Assembly (NCBI GenBank): GCA_031426915.1
Contig: JASJPB010000043.1
Coordinates: forward strand, 10,579 to 74,578
Length of the DNA stretch: 64,000 bases
Origin: Sulfurimicrobium sp031426915
GTDB taxonomy: Bacteria; Pseudomonadota; Gammaproteobacteria; Burkholderiales; Sulfuricellaceae
Reading direction: 5' to 3'
The translations under genes and the position numbers were made by a program. Below the pieces are notes generated by a model. It saw only the letters and a list, made by a program, of their open reading frames with translations, had not been told where the DNA came from and did not search any database. Of the stretch, positions 57,267 to 64,000 are shown in pieces. Numbering within the stretch: the stretch's first letter is position 1; every line of letters begins with the position of its first letter.

Positions 57267-57959
57267 TCAATGCGGCTCGCCCACCGTCAGCGAGCGTCCA
57301 TTGTCCCTCGGCCCAAGGCCGAGCAGCCAGGGCACGGCAACCTGCGCCCATTCGGCTGCGGTTGGATAATTCCCCGCATCTGCGCCAAAGCAGCTCCTCA
57401 GCATGTCCGTATCGATGATGCCCGGATTCAGCGGGATGGCAGCCATGCCTTGGGGAATCTCCTGGGCCAGCGCCTGGGTGAGTCCTTCCATGGCCCACTT
57501 GGTGGCGCAGTAGGGGGCGACCTGCGGGTCAGTCGAGCGTCCCCAGCCGGAGCTGAAATTGACGATTATCCCGCTGTTCCTTTTGACCATGGCGGGGACG
57601 AAATGCCGGATGAGGTTGGCCACGCCCTTGATATTCACGTCGATGACGGCGGAGAATTCCTCGGCGGGCACTTCCCATAGCGGGGCATTGCGGTTGATCA
57701 GCGCGGCGCTGTTGAGCAACAGGTCGGGCGGGCCGGCCTGTTTCAGGCAGCGCACGGCCCAGTCGCGGACTTCCTCGTCGCGGGTGACGTCCACCACCTC
57801 GAAGCGGTTATCGGGGCCGTGTCGCTGGTTGAGTTCATGGATAACCGCGCTGGCGCGGCCGCAGCCGAGAACGCGGTGCCCGAGCCGGATGAATTCTTCG
57901 GCCATGGCTCGCCCCAGTCCACGGGTAACGCCTGAAATCAGGATCACCTTGCGGGTCAT
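57267..57959 (-). CDS. short-chain dehydrogenase/reductase
   Basis: NAD(P)-dependent oxidoreductase of the classical SDR type, 230 residues. The cofactor motif is SGVTRGLGRAMAEE (TGxxxGxG with Ser for Thr), the NNAG motif is NSAA, and the catalytic Ser and YxxxK lie in NFSSGWG and YCATKWAME. The C-terminal PLNPGIIDTDM is typical. Substrate unknown. It starts three bases after the stop of a small unrecognised protein, so the two form one operon. Confidence 0.9.
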   Translation of the reverse strand: MTRKVILISGVTRGLGRAMAEEFIRLGHRVLGCGRASAVIHELNQRHGPDNRFEVVDVTRDEEVRDWAVRCLKQAGPPDLLLNSAALINRNAPLWEVPAEEFSAVIDVNIKGVANLIRHFVPAMVKRNSGIIVNFSSGWGRSTDPQVAPYCATKWAMEGLTQALAQEIPQGMAAIPLNPGIIDTDMLRSCFGADAGNYPTAAEWAQVAVPWLLGLGPRDNGRSLTVGEPH

Positions 57960-57962
57960 GAT

Positions 57963-58319
57963 TTATCCCTCATTTGGTTCAGCTATAAGTGTCACTTTGG
58001 TCTCTGCCGTCATCCGGTTAATATCGAATTTCATTTCGCAGTACTCGTTGTTTTCGTTGATGGGCGTGGGGTCATCGGCGCAACTGCAACCGGCAATGAT
58101 GCTGGTGAAAAATATGCCCGCTTTTACCTGAATCGCACCTTCCTCCTCATGCGCACGAATGATCGTTGCGCTGACCGGGCGACCGGTCACATAGCTGCCG
58201 ATTGACAAGCCTTGTTGCAGGGGAAGCAGCGCCGGGTCCAGCTGGGCGATTTCCTGTTTCAGGACCGCCTCGAAATCCGGCTTTCCCCAGGCATTCAATG
58301 CATTTTGGAAGCGAATCAT
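57963..58319 (-). CDS. unrecognised small protein with a Cys motif
   Basis: I do not recognise this gene. From ATG 58319 it has 118 residues: MIRFQNALNAWGKPDFEAVL, a predicted mixed alpha/beta fold, and a GCSCADDPTP...NEYCEM segment with three cysteines near residues 84-100 that could bind a metal. GGAG lies only three bases before this ATG; an ATG at 58403 would give 146 residues. It is transcribed just ahead of the SDR gene with three bases between them. The IS5 element ends 116 bases upstream of the chosen start and may have displaced its promoter. Confidence 0.65.
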   Translation of the reverse strand: MIRFQNALNAWGKPDFEAVLKQEIAQLDPALLPLQQGLSIGSYVTGRPVSATIIRAHEEEGAIQVKAGIFFTSIIAGCSCADDPTPINENNEYCEMKFDINRMTAETKVTLIAEPNEG

Positions 58320-58434
58320 GGTCTCCAATACCCCCTTGAATTTGATTTTATGCCTGTTGATGCGGAATATCACGATGAATCGGCAAGCTTTTTCTGCCGT
58401 CAAAATGAACCTTGGCGTGACTTTCCAATCCTAA

Positions 58435-59663
58435 GGACACGCTGATTTATTCGCAGCCCCATCGCTTGAAGCAGTCGATGACATGCGAGAATCTGTGTAT
58501 TGAAAGTTGAACGGGACTTGACGATGCAAGCGAGCTTTTCCGACCTGGAATACGCGGCCAAGAAGAAGGTGACGCGGCGCGACCGTTTTCTCGGCGAGAT
58601 CGAAGCCGTGACGCCGTGGTCGGCCCTGGTGGCGGAGATCGAGCCGTTCTACCCCAAGGGCGAAGGCCGGGGCCGCCCGCCGATCGGCCTGGAACGTATG
58701 TTGCGCATGTACATCGCCCAGCAGTGCTTCGGGCTGTCCGACGAGGGCACGGAAGACGCCCTCTACGACAGCCAGGCCATCCGTGGCTTTGTCGGCATCG
58801 ACCTCTCTCGCGAATCCGCGCCGGACGCCACCACCCTGCTCAAGTTCCGGCGTCTGCTCGAAACGCATGGGCTGACCCAGCGCATCTTCGCCGCCATCAA
58901 CGTGCATCTGGCCGTGAAGGGTCTGATGCTCAAGGAAGGCACCGTCGTGGATGCGACGATCATCGCCGCGCCATCCTCGACCAAGAACCAGGAAGGCCAG
59001 CGTGATCCGGAGATGCACCAGACCAAGAAGGGCAACCAGTGGCATTTCGGCATGAAGGCACACATCGGCGTCGATGCCGGCTCCGGCATCACGCATACGG
59101 TGGTGACGACCCCGGCCAATGCCGCCGATGTCGCCCAGGCCCATGCCTTGTTGCACGGGGAAGAGAAGCTCGCCTTCGGAGATGCCGGCTACCAGGGTAT
59201 CGAGAAGCGGGAAGAGAACCGGGCTTCCACCGTGAGGTGGCATGTCGCCCTGCGGCCGGGCAAGCGCCGTGCGCTGCCGGACACCGAACTGGGCCGTATG
59301 GACGAGCGGATCGAAAAGCTCAAGGCGAGTGTTCGGGCCAAGGTCGAGCATCCATTCCACATCGTCAAGAACATCTTCCAGTTGAAAAAGGTGCGTTACA
59401 AGGGATTGGCCAAGAACACGGCGCAGCTCTTCACCCTGTTTGGCCTGGCCAATCTGCTGATCGCCAAGCGGTACTTGTTCGCGCTCAACGCCCAAGGTGC
59501 GTCCTGAGATGGCAGGGAATGCTGAATTGGGTAGCGAAGGCCGGGGAAATGGCCCCGCCAAGGCCGTCCGGCGGCAATTTCTTGCTCGACTCGGCGTGAA
59601 TCGCGAAGGAGTCCTGCCTGCTCGTGTCATCTTCAATGAAATGCTGATTTGTTCAGCGTGTCC
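58435..59663 (+). mobile_element. IS5-family insertion sequence, complete
   Basis: A 1229-base element whose ends match for at least 11 bases in inverted orientation (GGACACGCTGA at 58435; the same sequence reading inward from 59663). Both sides are flanked by CTAA (58431-58434 and 59664-59667), a target duplication that fits the YTAR preference of IS5. It encodes one full transposase, so the element appears recently inserted and potentially active. Confidence 0.92.
58524..59507 (+). CDS. IS5-family transposase
   Basis: DDE transposase that cuts and pastes the surrounding element. From ATG 58524 it has 327 residues: an N-terminal domain with GRPPIGLERMLRMYIAQQCF, then the catalytic core with VVDATIIAAPSSTKN (first Asp), FGDAGYQG (second Asp) and ...VEHPFHIVKNIFQL (Glu), the IS5 pattern. 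Intact, no internal stop. An in-frame TTG at 58500 adds eight residues. Confidence 0.92.
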   Translation: MQASFSDLEYAAKKKVTRRDRFLGEIEAVTPWSALVAEIEPFYPKGEGRGRPPIGLERMLRMYIAQQCFGLSDEGTEDALYDSQAIRGFVGIDLSRESAPDATTLLKFRRLLETHGLTQRIFAAINVHLAVKGLMLKEGTVVDATIIAAPSSTKNQEGQRDPEMHQTKKGNQWHFGMKAHIGVDAGSGITHTVVTTPANAADVAQAHALLHGEEKLAFGDAGYQGIEKREENRASTVRWHVALRPGKRRALPDTELGRMDERIEKLKASVRAKVEHPFHIVKNIFQLKKVRYKGLAKNTAQLFTLFGLANLLIAKRYLFALNAQGAS

Positions 59664-59717
59664 CTAATGTTCTTTACCCGGATTGTTCATTAGCCCTGAT
59701 CTTGCCAAAACAAATGC

Positions 59718-59787
59718 TGTAGGGGCGAATTCATTCGCCCAGGGGTGGCTTGGCCGGATGAGATGGGCGAATGAATTCGCCCCTACA
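59718..59787. repeat. 23-bp perfect inverted repeat element
   Basis: The 23 bases 59718-59740 (beginning TGTAGGGGCGAATTC) are the exact inverse complement of 59765-59787, separated by 24 bases. This TGTAGGGGCGAATTCATTCG-type sequence is a dispersed palindromic repeat seen in many bacterial genomes. It lies 36 bases before the start of an unrecognised gene and just after the IS5 element. Confidence 0.85.
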
Positions 59788-59823
59788 CGCTGATGGGTTA
59801 GCCGGGTTTAAGAGGAGCGGCAA

Positions 59824-60306
59824 ATGTACCTCGACAAAATTCACGTATTTCAAACCGGCGTCAGCCTGGAAATCACCACGTCGGCGATTCAAACTTTAAT
59901 CGCCGACGCCATGGAGGGGAAGCGTTTCCTTGAACTGGACCAGATAAAACGGCCGGAGGATCTTTTTCCCTATCTGAGCGTGATTGTTCACCGGGATGCG
60001 GATGAACTGATACAGCGGCGAAGCCGCTGGGCGCACGAAATCGGGAACGACATCCTTGCCGGCAACGCGGTTGCCTTCGAGCGCTTCACCAGGCTGTTTT
60101 GGCGCGACATCGACGAGGCGGACCCGGACGGCGACGAGTGGCATCTTCATTTCGCCGGAGCTGGCTTTGCCGATGAAATTGCCTGCTTGCTCGACAAGGT
60201 TCGATCCGCCCAAAGAGCCTTGAAGCGGAGCAACGATGTCCTGATTCGCTTGAGCCGGGATTTCGTGGGCGGGGCCATGATCCCCAGGGATCAACCGGCT
60301 TTCTAG
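59824..60306 (+). CDS. unrecognised 160-residue protein
   Basis: I do not recognise this family. The ATG has a good Shine-Dalgarno (GAGGAG, 7 bases upstream), and the frame is intact. The product begins MYLDKIHVFQTGVSLEITTS and is rich in charged residues with no signal peptide or membrane segment; it contains FERFTRLFWRDIDEADPDGDEW. It lies alone between the 23-bp repeat and the convergent yciH. Coding potential looks real; function unknown. Confidence 0.6.
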   Translation: MYLDKIHVFQTGVSLEITTSAIQTLIADAMEGKRFLELDQIKRPEDLFPYLSVIVHRDADELIQRRSRWAHEIGNDILAGNAVAFERFTRLFWRDIDEADPDGDEWHLHFAGAGFADEIACLLDKVRSAQRALKRSNDVLIRLSRDFVGGAMIPRDQPAF

Positions 60307-60335
60307 TCTGGTAGGCAAGCGGGGTGCTTCGAGGC

Positions 60336-60698
60336 CTACCCGCCAACCCCTTTGACGACCCAGCCCTGCTTCTTGAGCGCTTCGATCACGCGCTCGCAGT
60401 GATCGCCCTGGATTTCAATCACGCCGTCCTTCACCGTGCCGCCGGAGCCGCACGCCGTTTTGAGCTGCTTGCCCAGTTGCGCGAGCGCAAGGGCGTCCAG
60501 CGCGAGTCCCTTGACCAGGGTCACGCCTTTCCCATTGCGGCCCTTGGTTTCCCTGGAGACGCGCACGATGCCGTCGGAGGCGGGGATGGCCGCTTTCCGG
60601 CTGCAAATACACGCGGCAACGGGTTGGCGACATGCCGGGCACATTTTGCCGTGTTCGGTGGAGTAGACCAGTCCGCCCGTTGTTTTAGTGTTTTTCAT
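60336..60698 (-). CDS. yciH: YciH/SUI1-family translation initiation factor-like protein
   Basis: Homologue of eukaryotic eIF1 (SUI1). The 120-residue product has an N-terminal zinc-like CPAC...CIC segment and a SUI1 domain with VSRETKGRNGKGVTLVKGL, KTACGSGGTVKDGVIEIQGDH and VIEALKKQGW. In E. coli YciH is reported to influence initiation fidelity; its in vivo role is debated. It is the last of a - strand set behind the HD-GYP gene (24 bases). Confidence 0.9.
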   Translation of the reverse strand: MKNTKTTGGLVYSTEHGKMCPACRQPVAACICSRKAAIPASDGIVRVSRETKGRNGKGVTLVKGLALDALALAQLGKQLKTACGSGGTVKDGVIEIQGDHCERVIEALKKQGWVVKGVGG

Positions 60699-60722
60699 GA
60701 CTGTTCCTGATTTTGCTTGTCA

Positions 60723-62642
60723 TCAGACATGCTTCAGACGTTGGTAGATCTCCATCACGTGCGGCAGTGCACGCTGCAGGGCACCCACCACGGCCGGGTC
60801 GAAGTGCATGCCGGCATCGTTGTAGATGGTTTCCAGGGCTTTTTCCATCGGCCACGCTTCCTTGTAGGGGCGCTTCGAGGTGAGGGCGTCCAGCACGTCG
60901 GCCACGGCGATGATGCGCGCCGAAAGCGGGATGGCTTCGCCTGCAAGGCCGGCAGGATAGCCGCTGCCGTCGAACTTCTCGTGGTGGCCTTCGGCGATCT
61001 CGATGCCGGTCTGGAAGATGCTGTGGCCGAGAGCGTTCATTTGCTCCTCGCTACGGCGCAACACCTGTCCGCCAATGACCGGGTGGCGCTCCATCTCGAT
61101 GCGCTCCTCGGGATTCAGGCGTCCCGGCTTGAGCAGGACGTCGTCGCGGACGCCGACCTTGCCGATGTCGTGCATTGGGGCGAAGCGGAAGATATCCCGC
61201 ACGTAAGCCGGCGTGATGCGTTCGCGGTAAATATCTTCCTTGCCCAGTTCGTCGGCGAGGATGGCGGAATACAGGCTCATGCGCACCAGGTGGTCGCCGG
61301 TTTCCGGGTCGCGGCTTTCCGCCAGCTTTGCCAGTCCCTCCACCGCGGCCACGATCAGGCCTTCCATGACGATGGTTTTTTCCAGGATATGGGCAATCTG
61401 GGCGGCGAGGTTGGTGAGGAATTCCACATGCTCCGGGGTATAGGCGCCCGCCTGGGAAGAGGCGAACACCAGCAGCGCTTCATTTGCTCCGCCGTGCTTC
61501 AGGGGAACAAACAGGGCCGAGCGTTTGCCGTCGCGCGCCAGTCTGGCGGACAGGTACGCCGGGCTCTTGTCGCTGGAGAAGGCCTCCAGGTCGTCGACAG
61601 CCAGGGCATTTCCCTTGGCCAGCGCGGCCTCCGGCGCGCCGAGCGCGAATTCGAACAGGTCGTTTTCCCGCAAGCTGCTGGGGGCTTCGCTGTAGAGCCG
61701 TTCCAGCGCAACCTGCCTGCGTTCCGGGGTGATCAGCAGCACGCCTACCCATTCCACCGGCAGAAAGCTGCGAAACTCCTCGCACACGAACTTGAGCGCA
61801 TCGTGCAGGTTGGTGCCCCGCCCGATGCGGTCGGTGAGGCGGAACAGGGCGCGCATCCGCTCCGAAAGCCGGTTGAAGGCCTGCGTCATGCGGCCGATCT
61901 CGTTATCCACCACCAGCGGCACCTGATAGCCCAGGTCGCCATTGGCCACGCGGGAAAACCCGTCCACGGTGAGGGTGAGCGGGCGCAGTATCCTGCGGTA
62001 CACCAGGATGGCGATCAATGCCGTCAGCAAGGCGGTGGCAATGAAGGCCAGCTGGTTGAAGAGGCGGATGGTGGCGAGCTTGCCTTCCATCATGTGCTGA
62101 AAGGCGCGGCTCAGCTTGTCCGAGGAACGGGCCAGCGCTTCGCCGTGTTGTACCGCGTAGCGCGCAGCGGCAAGGTCGGGGCGCGATGGATTGGCATCCT
62201 GAGCGAGTTGCATGCCGCGCTGAAAGTTTTCCCATGCGGCCGCGCTGACATCCAGCTGATTGCGCGAGTGCTGGTCCCAGCTGCACGTCAGCGGCGCGTC
62301 GAGCCCGGTGATCTCCGGGTCCAGACGGCGGTTGCGGAAACCGCTGATGATCTTGTCGTAGAGCGCCATGCTCTGTTGCAGATTGCGGGAATAGACAGCG
62401 GCGTCGCGCTGGCTGGTTAAGGAGAGCGTCCCGTTCTCTTTCAGATAGTTGCGCGACTGGTGCGCCATGGTATGGCTGATGACCCGGGTCTGACCGGCGA
62501 GGTTGAGGATTTCGTAGTCATGTTTGCGCAGGTCCACCCCATACAGGGTGAAACCGGCGGTGCCTGCCTGCAGGGCGAAGAGAACGAACAGCGCGAGGCT
62601 GACCCGGAAGCGGATGGTGTTGTACCAGGGGAACTGCAGCAT
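60723..62642 (-). CDS. membrane HD-GYP domain signalling protein
   Basis: Predicted cyclic-di-GMP phosphodiesterase. The 639-residue product has a first membrane helix (about 10-34), a periplasmic region with LAGQTRVISHTMAHQSR resembling the PilJ/NarX-type sensor domain, a second helix (about 200-220), a HAMP domain (about 220-275), a GAF domain (about 280-430) and an HD-GYP domain (about 440-620). The HD motif is MHDIGKVGV (about 488) and the GYP motif HHEKFDGSGYPAGL (about 552), both complete. The environmental signal is unknown. Confidence 0.93.
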   Translation of the reverse strand: MLQFPWYNTIRFRVSLALFVLFALQAGTAGFTLYGVDLRKHDYEILNLAGQTRVISHTMAHQSRNYLKENGTLSLTSQRDAAVYSRNLQQSMALYDKIISGFRNRRLDPEITGLDAPLTCSWDQHSRNQLDVSAAAWENFQRGMQLAQDANPSRPDLAAARYAVQHGEALARSSDKLSRAFQHMMEGKLATIRLFNQLAFIATALLTALIAILVYRRILRPLTLTVDGFSRVANGDLGYQVPLVVDNEIGRMTQAFNRLSERMRALFRLTDRIGRGTNLHDALKFVCEEFRSFLPVEWVGVLLITPERRQVALERLYSEAPSSLRENDLFEFALGAPEAALAKGNALAVDDLEAFSSDKSPAYLSARLARDGKRSALFVPLKHGGANEALLVFASSQAGAYTPEHVEFLTNLAAQIAHILEKTIVMEGLIVAAVEGLAKLAESRDPETGDHLVRMSLYSAILADELGKEDIYRERITPAYVRDIFRFAPMHDIGKVGVRDDVLLKPGRLNPEERIEMERHPVIGGQVLRRSEEQMNALGHSIFQTGIEIAEGHHEKFDGSGYPAGLAGEAIPLSARIIAVADVLDALTSKRPYKEAWPMEKALETIYNDAGMHFDPAVVGALQRALPHVMEIYQRLKHV

Positions 62643-62673
62643 AAAAATCCTTCTTGCCCTTCAAGTCGTCCCC

Positions 62674-63288
62674 TTATTGGTACCACGCCGGGTATTGTTT
62701 GCGCAATTGTTCCAGCTTGGGCATGTCATGGATGACGATGTAGGGCTGTTCGGGATGCAGTGCCAGATAGTTCTGGTGATATGCCTCGGCCGGATAGAAC
62801 TGTTGCAGCGGCACGACTTGCGTGACGATGGGCGCGGAATAAGTGCGCGCGTCGCTGAGTTGCTGGATGGTGCCTTGCGCAATCTTCTGCTGTTCTGCGC
62901 TGGTGTAAAAAATCGCCGAGCGGTATTGGCTGCCGACATCCGGGCCCTGGCGGTTGAGTTGGGTGGGGTTGTGCGCCACGCTGAAAAATACCTGTAGCAG
63001 TTGCTGATAGGAAACCTGCGCCGGGTTGAAACGCACGCGCACCGCTTCGGCGTGTCCCGTGTTGCCGCCACTCACTTGCGGGTAATTCGCCGTGGCAGCA
63101 TTGCCGCCCGCATAACCAGACACCACTTCGGACACGCCCTTGACGTGCTTGAACACCGCGTCCACGCCCCAGAAACAGCCGCCGGCGAATACTGCCGTTT
63201 GCTCGGCGGGTGCCGCAGTGGCGTTGGTTAGCATAGCCAGGCTGAGCATGAGGCCCATGCCGTTGAGCAAGCGTTTAATGGTTAGCAT
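62674..63288 (-). CDS. msrA: exported peptide methionine sulfoxide reductase MsrA
   Basis: Reduces methionine-S-sulfoxide in oxidised proteins. The 204-residue product has a signal peptide (LLNGMGLMLSLAMLTNATAAPA) and the catalytic GCFWG with Cys38; YPQVSGGNTGHAEAVRV and IFYTSAEQQKIA are conserved MsrA segments. Export places it in the periplasm. It starts 17 bases after the end of a DipZ-like thioredoxin-domain gene, which may supply its reducing power. Confidence 0.93.
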   Translation of the reverse strand: MLTIKRLLNGMGLMLSLAMLTNATAAPAEQTAVFAGGCFWGVDAVFKHVKGVSEVVSGYAGGNAATANYPQVSGGNTGHAEAVRVRFNPAQVSYQQLLQVFFSVAHNPTQLNRQGPDVGSQYRSAIFYTSAEQQKIAQGTIQQLSDARTYSAPIVTQVVPLQQFYPAEAYHQNYLALHPEQPYIVIHDMPKLEQLRKQYPAWYQ

Positions 63289-63305
63289 GATGGCGCTCCT
63301 TATTG

Positions 63306-64000
63306 TTAGCCGAAGGTGAAGGCATAGGCCTCCAGCCCCGGCGAATCCGACTGGATTTCCAGCTGGCTGTTGTTCGGTATTTTCTGGTCGATCAGTTCAT
63401 AGAGCGTGTTGCGTTCGACACTCACCACGCCGCCGGGGGCGTCCTTGCCCGCATTGAGGCCAACGGCCTCGCCATTCAGCCTGATCGAGACGTGAACCGT
63501 CTTGCCGCTGGACGTTCCCAGCACCAGGAATACCTTGCGCGCCTTGAAATTGAGGCGCAGTGCCGCGCCCTTTTCGCCGGCAACGATTTTCTCGGATTCC
63601 ACTTTCCATCTGCCGCCCAGTGCCCATGCATTTTCGGCCAGGGTACCCGGCAAGCGGTAAGCGCTTTCGGCATCATGTAAGACAGCTTCCTTGCCAGCGA
63701 AGTTTTTCGCACGGGCATGGCCAAGATAAGTTTCGGGTGTCTGTTCGGGGGCGCTGGCGGGTGCCTCTGCCTTGGCGACTTCAGCCTTGCTTTTCAGGCC
63801 GAGCAGGTAGCGGATGTTGTTTTCCGTGACATCGTATTGGCCTTCGCCGAAGTGCGTGTAGACCACCTTGCCATCTTTGTCGATGAGGTAATGCGCAGGC
63901 CAGTAGCGGTTGTTGAAGTTTACCCAGGTGGCAAGCTTGTTGTCCTGCGCCACCGGGTAGCGGATGCCGTGCTGCGCAATCGCGGCCTTGACGTTGTCGA
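63306..64000 (-). CDS. DipZ-like thioredoxin-domain protein, C-terminal part
   Basis: The frame stays open to the window edge, so only the last 230 or so residues are seen. They contain the end of a thioredoxin-like fold (VNFNNRYWPAHYLIDKDGKVVYTHFGEGQYD), a Pro/Ala linker, and a C-terminal beta-sandwich-type domain ending in PGLEAYAFTFG. This order matches DipZ proteins, whose N-terminal part is a CcdA-like membrane domain that moves electrons to the periplasm. The active-site CxxC and membrane part would lie beyond 64,000. Upstream of msrA in the same direction. Confidence 0.8.
   Translation of the reverse strand, partial: DNVKAAIAQHGIRYPVAQDNKLATWVNFNNRYWPAHYLIDKDGKVVYTHFGEGQYDVTENNIRYLLGLKSKAEVAKAEAPASAPEQTPETYLGHARAKNFAGKEAVLHDAESAYRLPGTLAENAWALGGRWKVESEKIVAGEKGAALRLNFKARKVFLVLGTSSGKTVHVSIRLNGEAVGLNAGKDAPGGVVSVERNTLYELIDQKIPNNSQLEIQSDSPGLEAYAFTFG

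Noticed and set aside
60717..62420. 567-codon + strand frame opposite the HD-GYP gene
   Set aside because: The HD-GYP domains on the - strand are complete and unambiguous; the antisense product has no recognisable motif.

Overview
The window reads as one continuous chromosomal segment of a betaproteobacterium. I infer this from the order rplL-rpoB-rpoC-rpsL-rpsG-fusA-tuf-rpsJ-rplC...rplQ, the 98-138 aa E. coli-like ribosomal proteins, the aspS-rhodanese-nudB order, and the dispersed palindromic repeats. A Nitrosomonadales/Gallionellaceae-type host is my best guess from overall resemblance, not something the sequence proves.

1-27,464: transcription and translation core, all on the + strand. 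It holds rplL and the two large RNA polymerase subunits, the str operon (rpsL, rpsG, fusA, tuf), then the S10, spc and alpha operons in standard order with secY, infA, rpmJ and rpoA, closed by a strong terminator after rplQ. Good sigma70-type promoters are visible over the rpoC stop codon, between rpsJ and rplC, ahead of rplN and ahead of rpsM. Terminator-like or processing hairpins lie in the rplL-rpoB spacer and in the rpsL leader.

27,500-43,416: housekeeping genes. They are a SAM-hydrolase-like protein, uvrA (- strand), a YajR-type MFS transporter, ssb, an FmdB-type zinc ribbon protein, a DUF502 membrane protein, aspS, a rhodanese, nudB, a SulP-STAS-cyclic-nucleotide-binding fusion, nadA, rlhA (U32 family) and an exported metallo-beta-lactamase-fold hydrolase. 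Two palindromic repeat elements sit here; one appears to supply the N-terminus of rlhA.

43,564-55,921: accessory island. A complete carbon-phosphorus lyase operon (phnF-D-C-E-E-G-H-I-J-K-L-M-N-P, - strand) lies between the left end (inverted repeat plus orfA start) and the right end (orfB plus matching inverted repeat) of an IS3-family element. Transport (PhnCDEE), activation and cleavage (PhnGHIJKLM), PRPP formation (PhnN) and cyclic phosphate opening (PhnP) are all present. PhnF is the likely repressor, and a perfect dyad lies just before its start codon.

55,922-64,000: mixed region. It contains a RhuM-family gene, an unrecognised small protein coupled to a short-chain dehydrogenase, an intact IS5-family element with CTAA target duplications, a 23-bp inverted repeat, a second unrecognised protein, a YciH/SUI1-type factor, an HD-GYP signalling protein, an exported MsrA, and the C-terminal part of a DipZ-like thioredoxin-domain protein cut by the window end.
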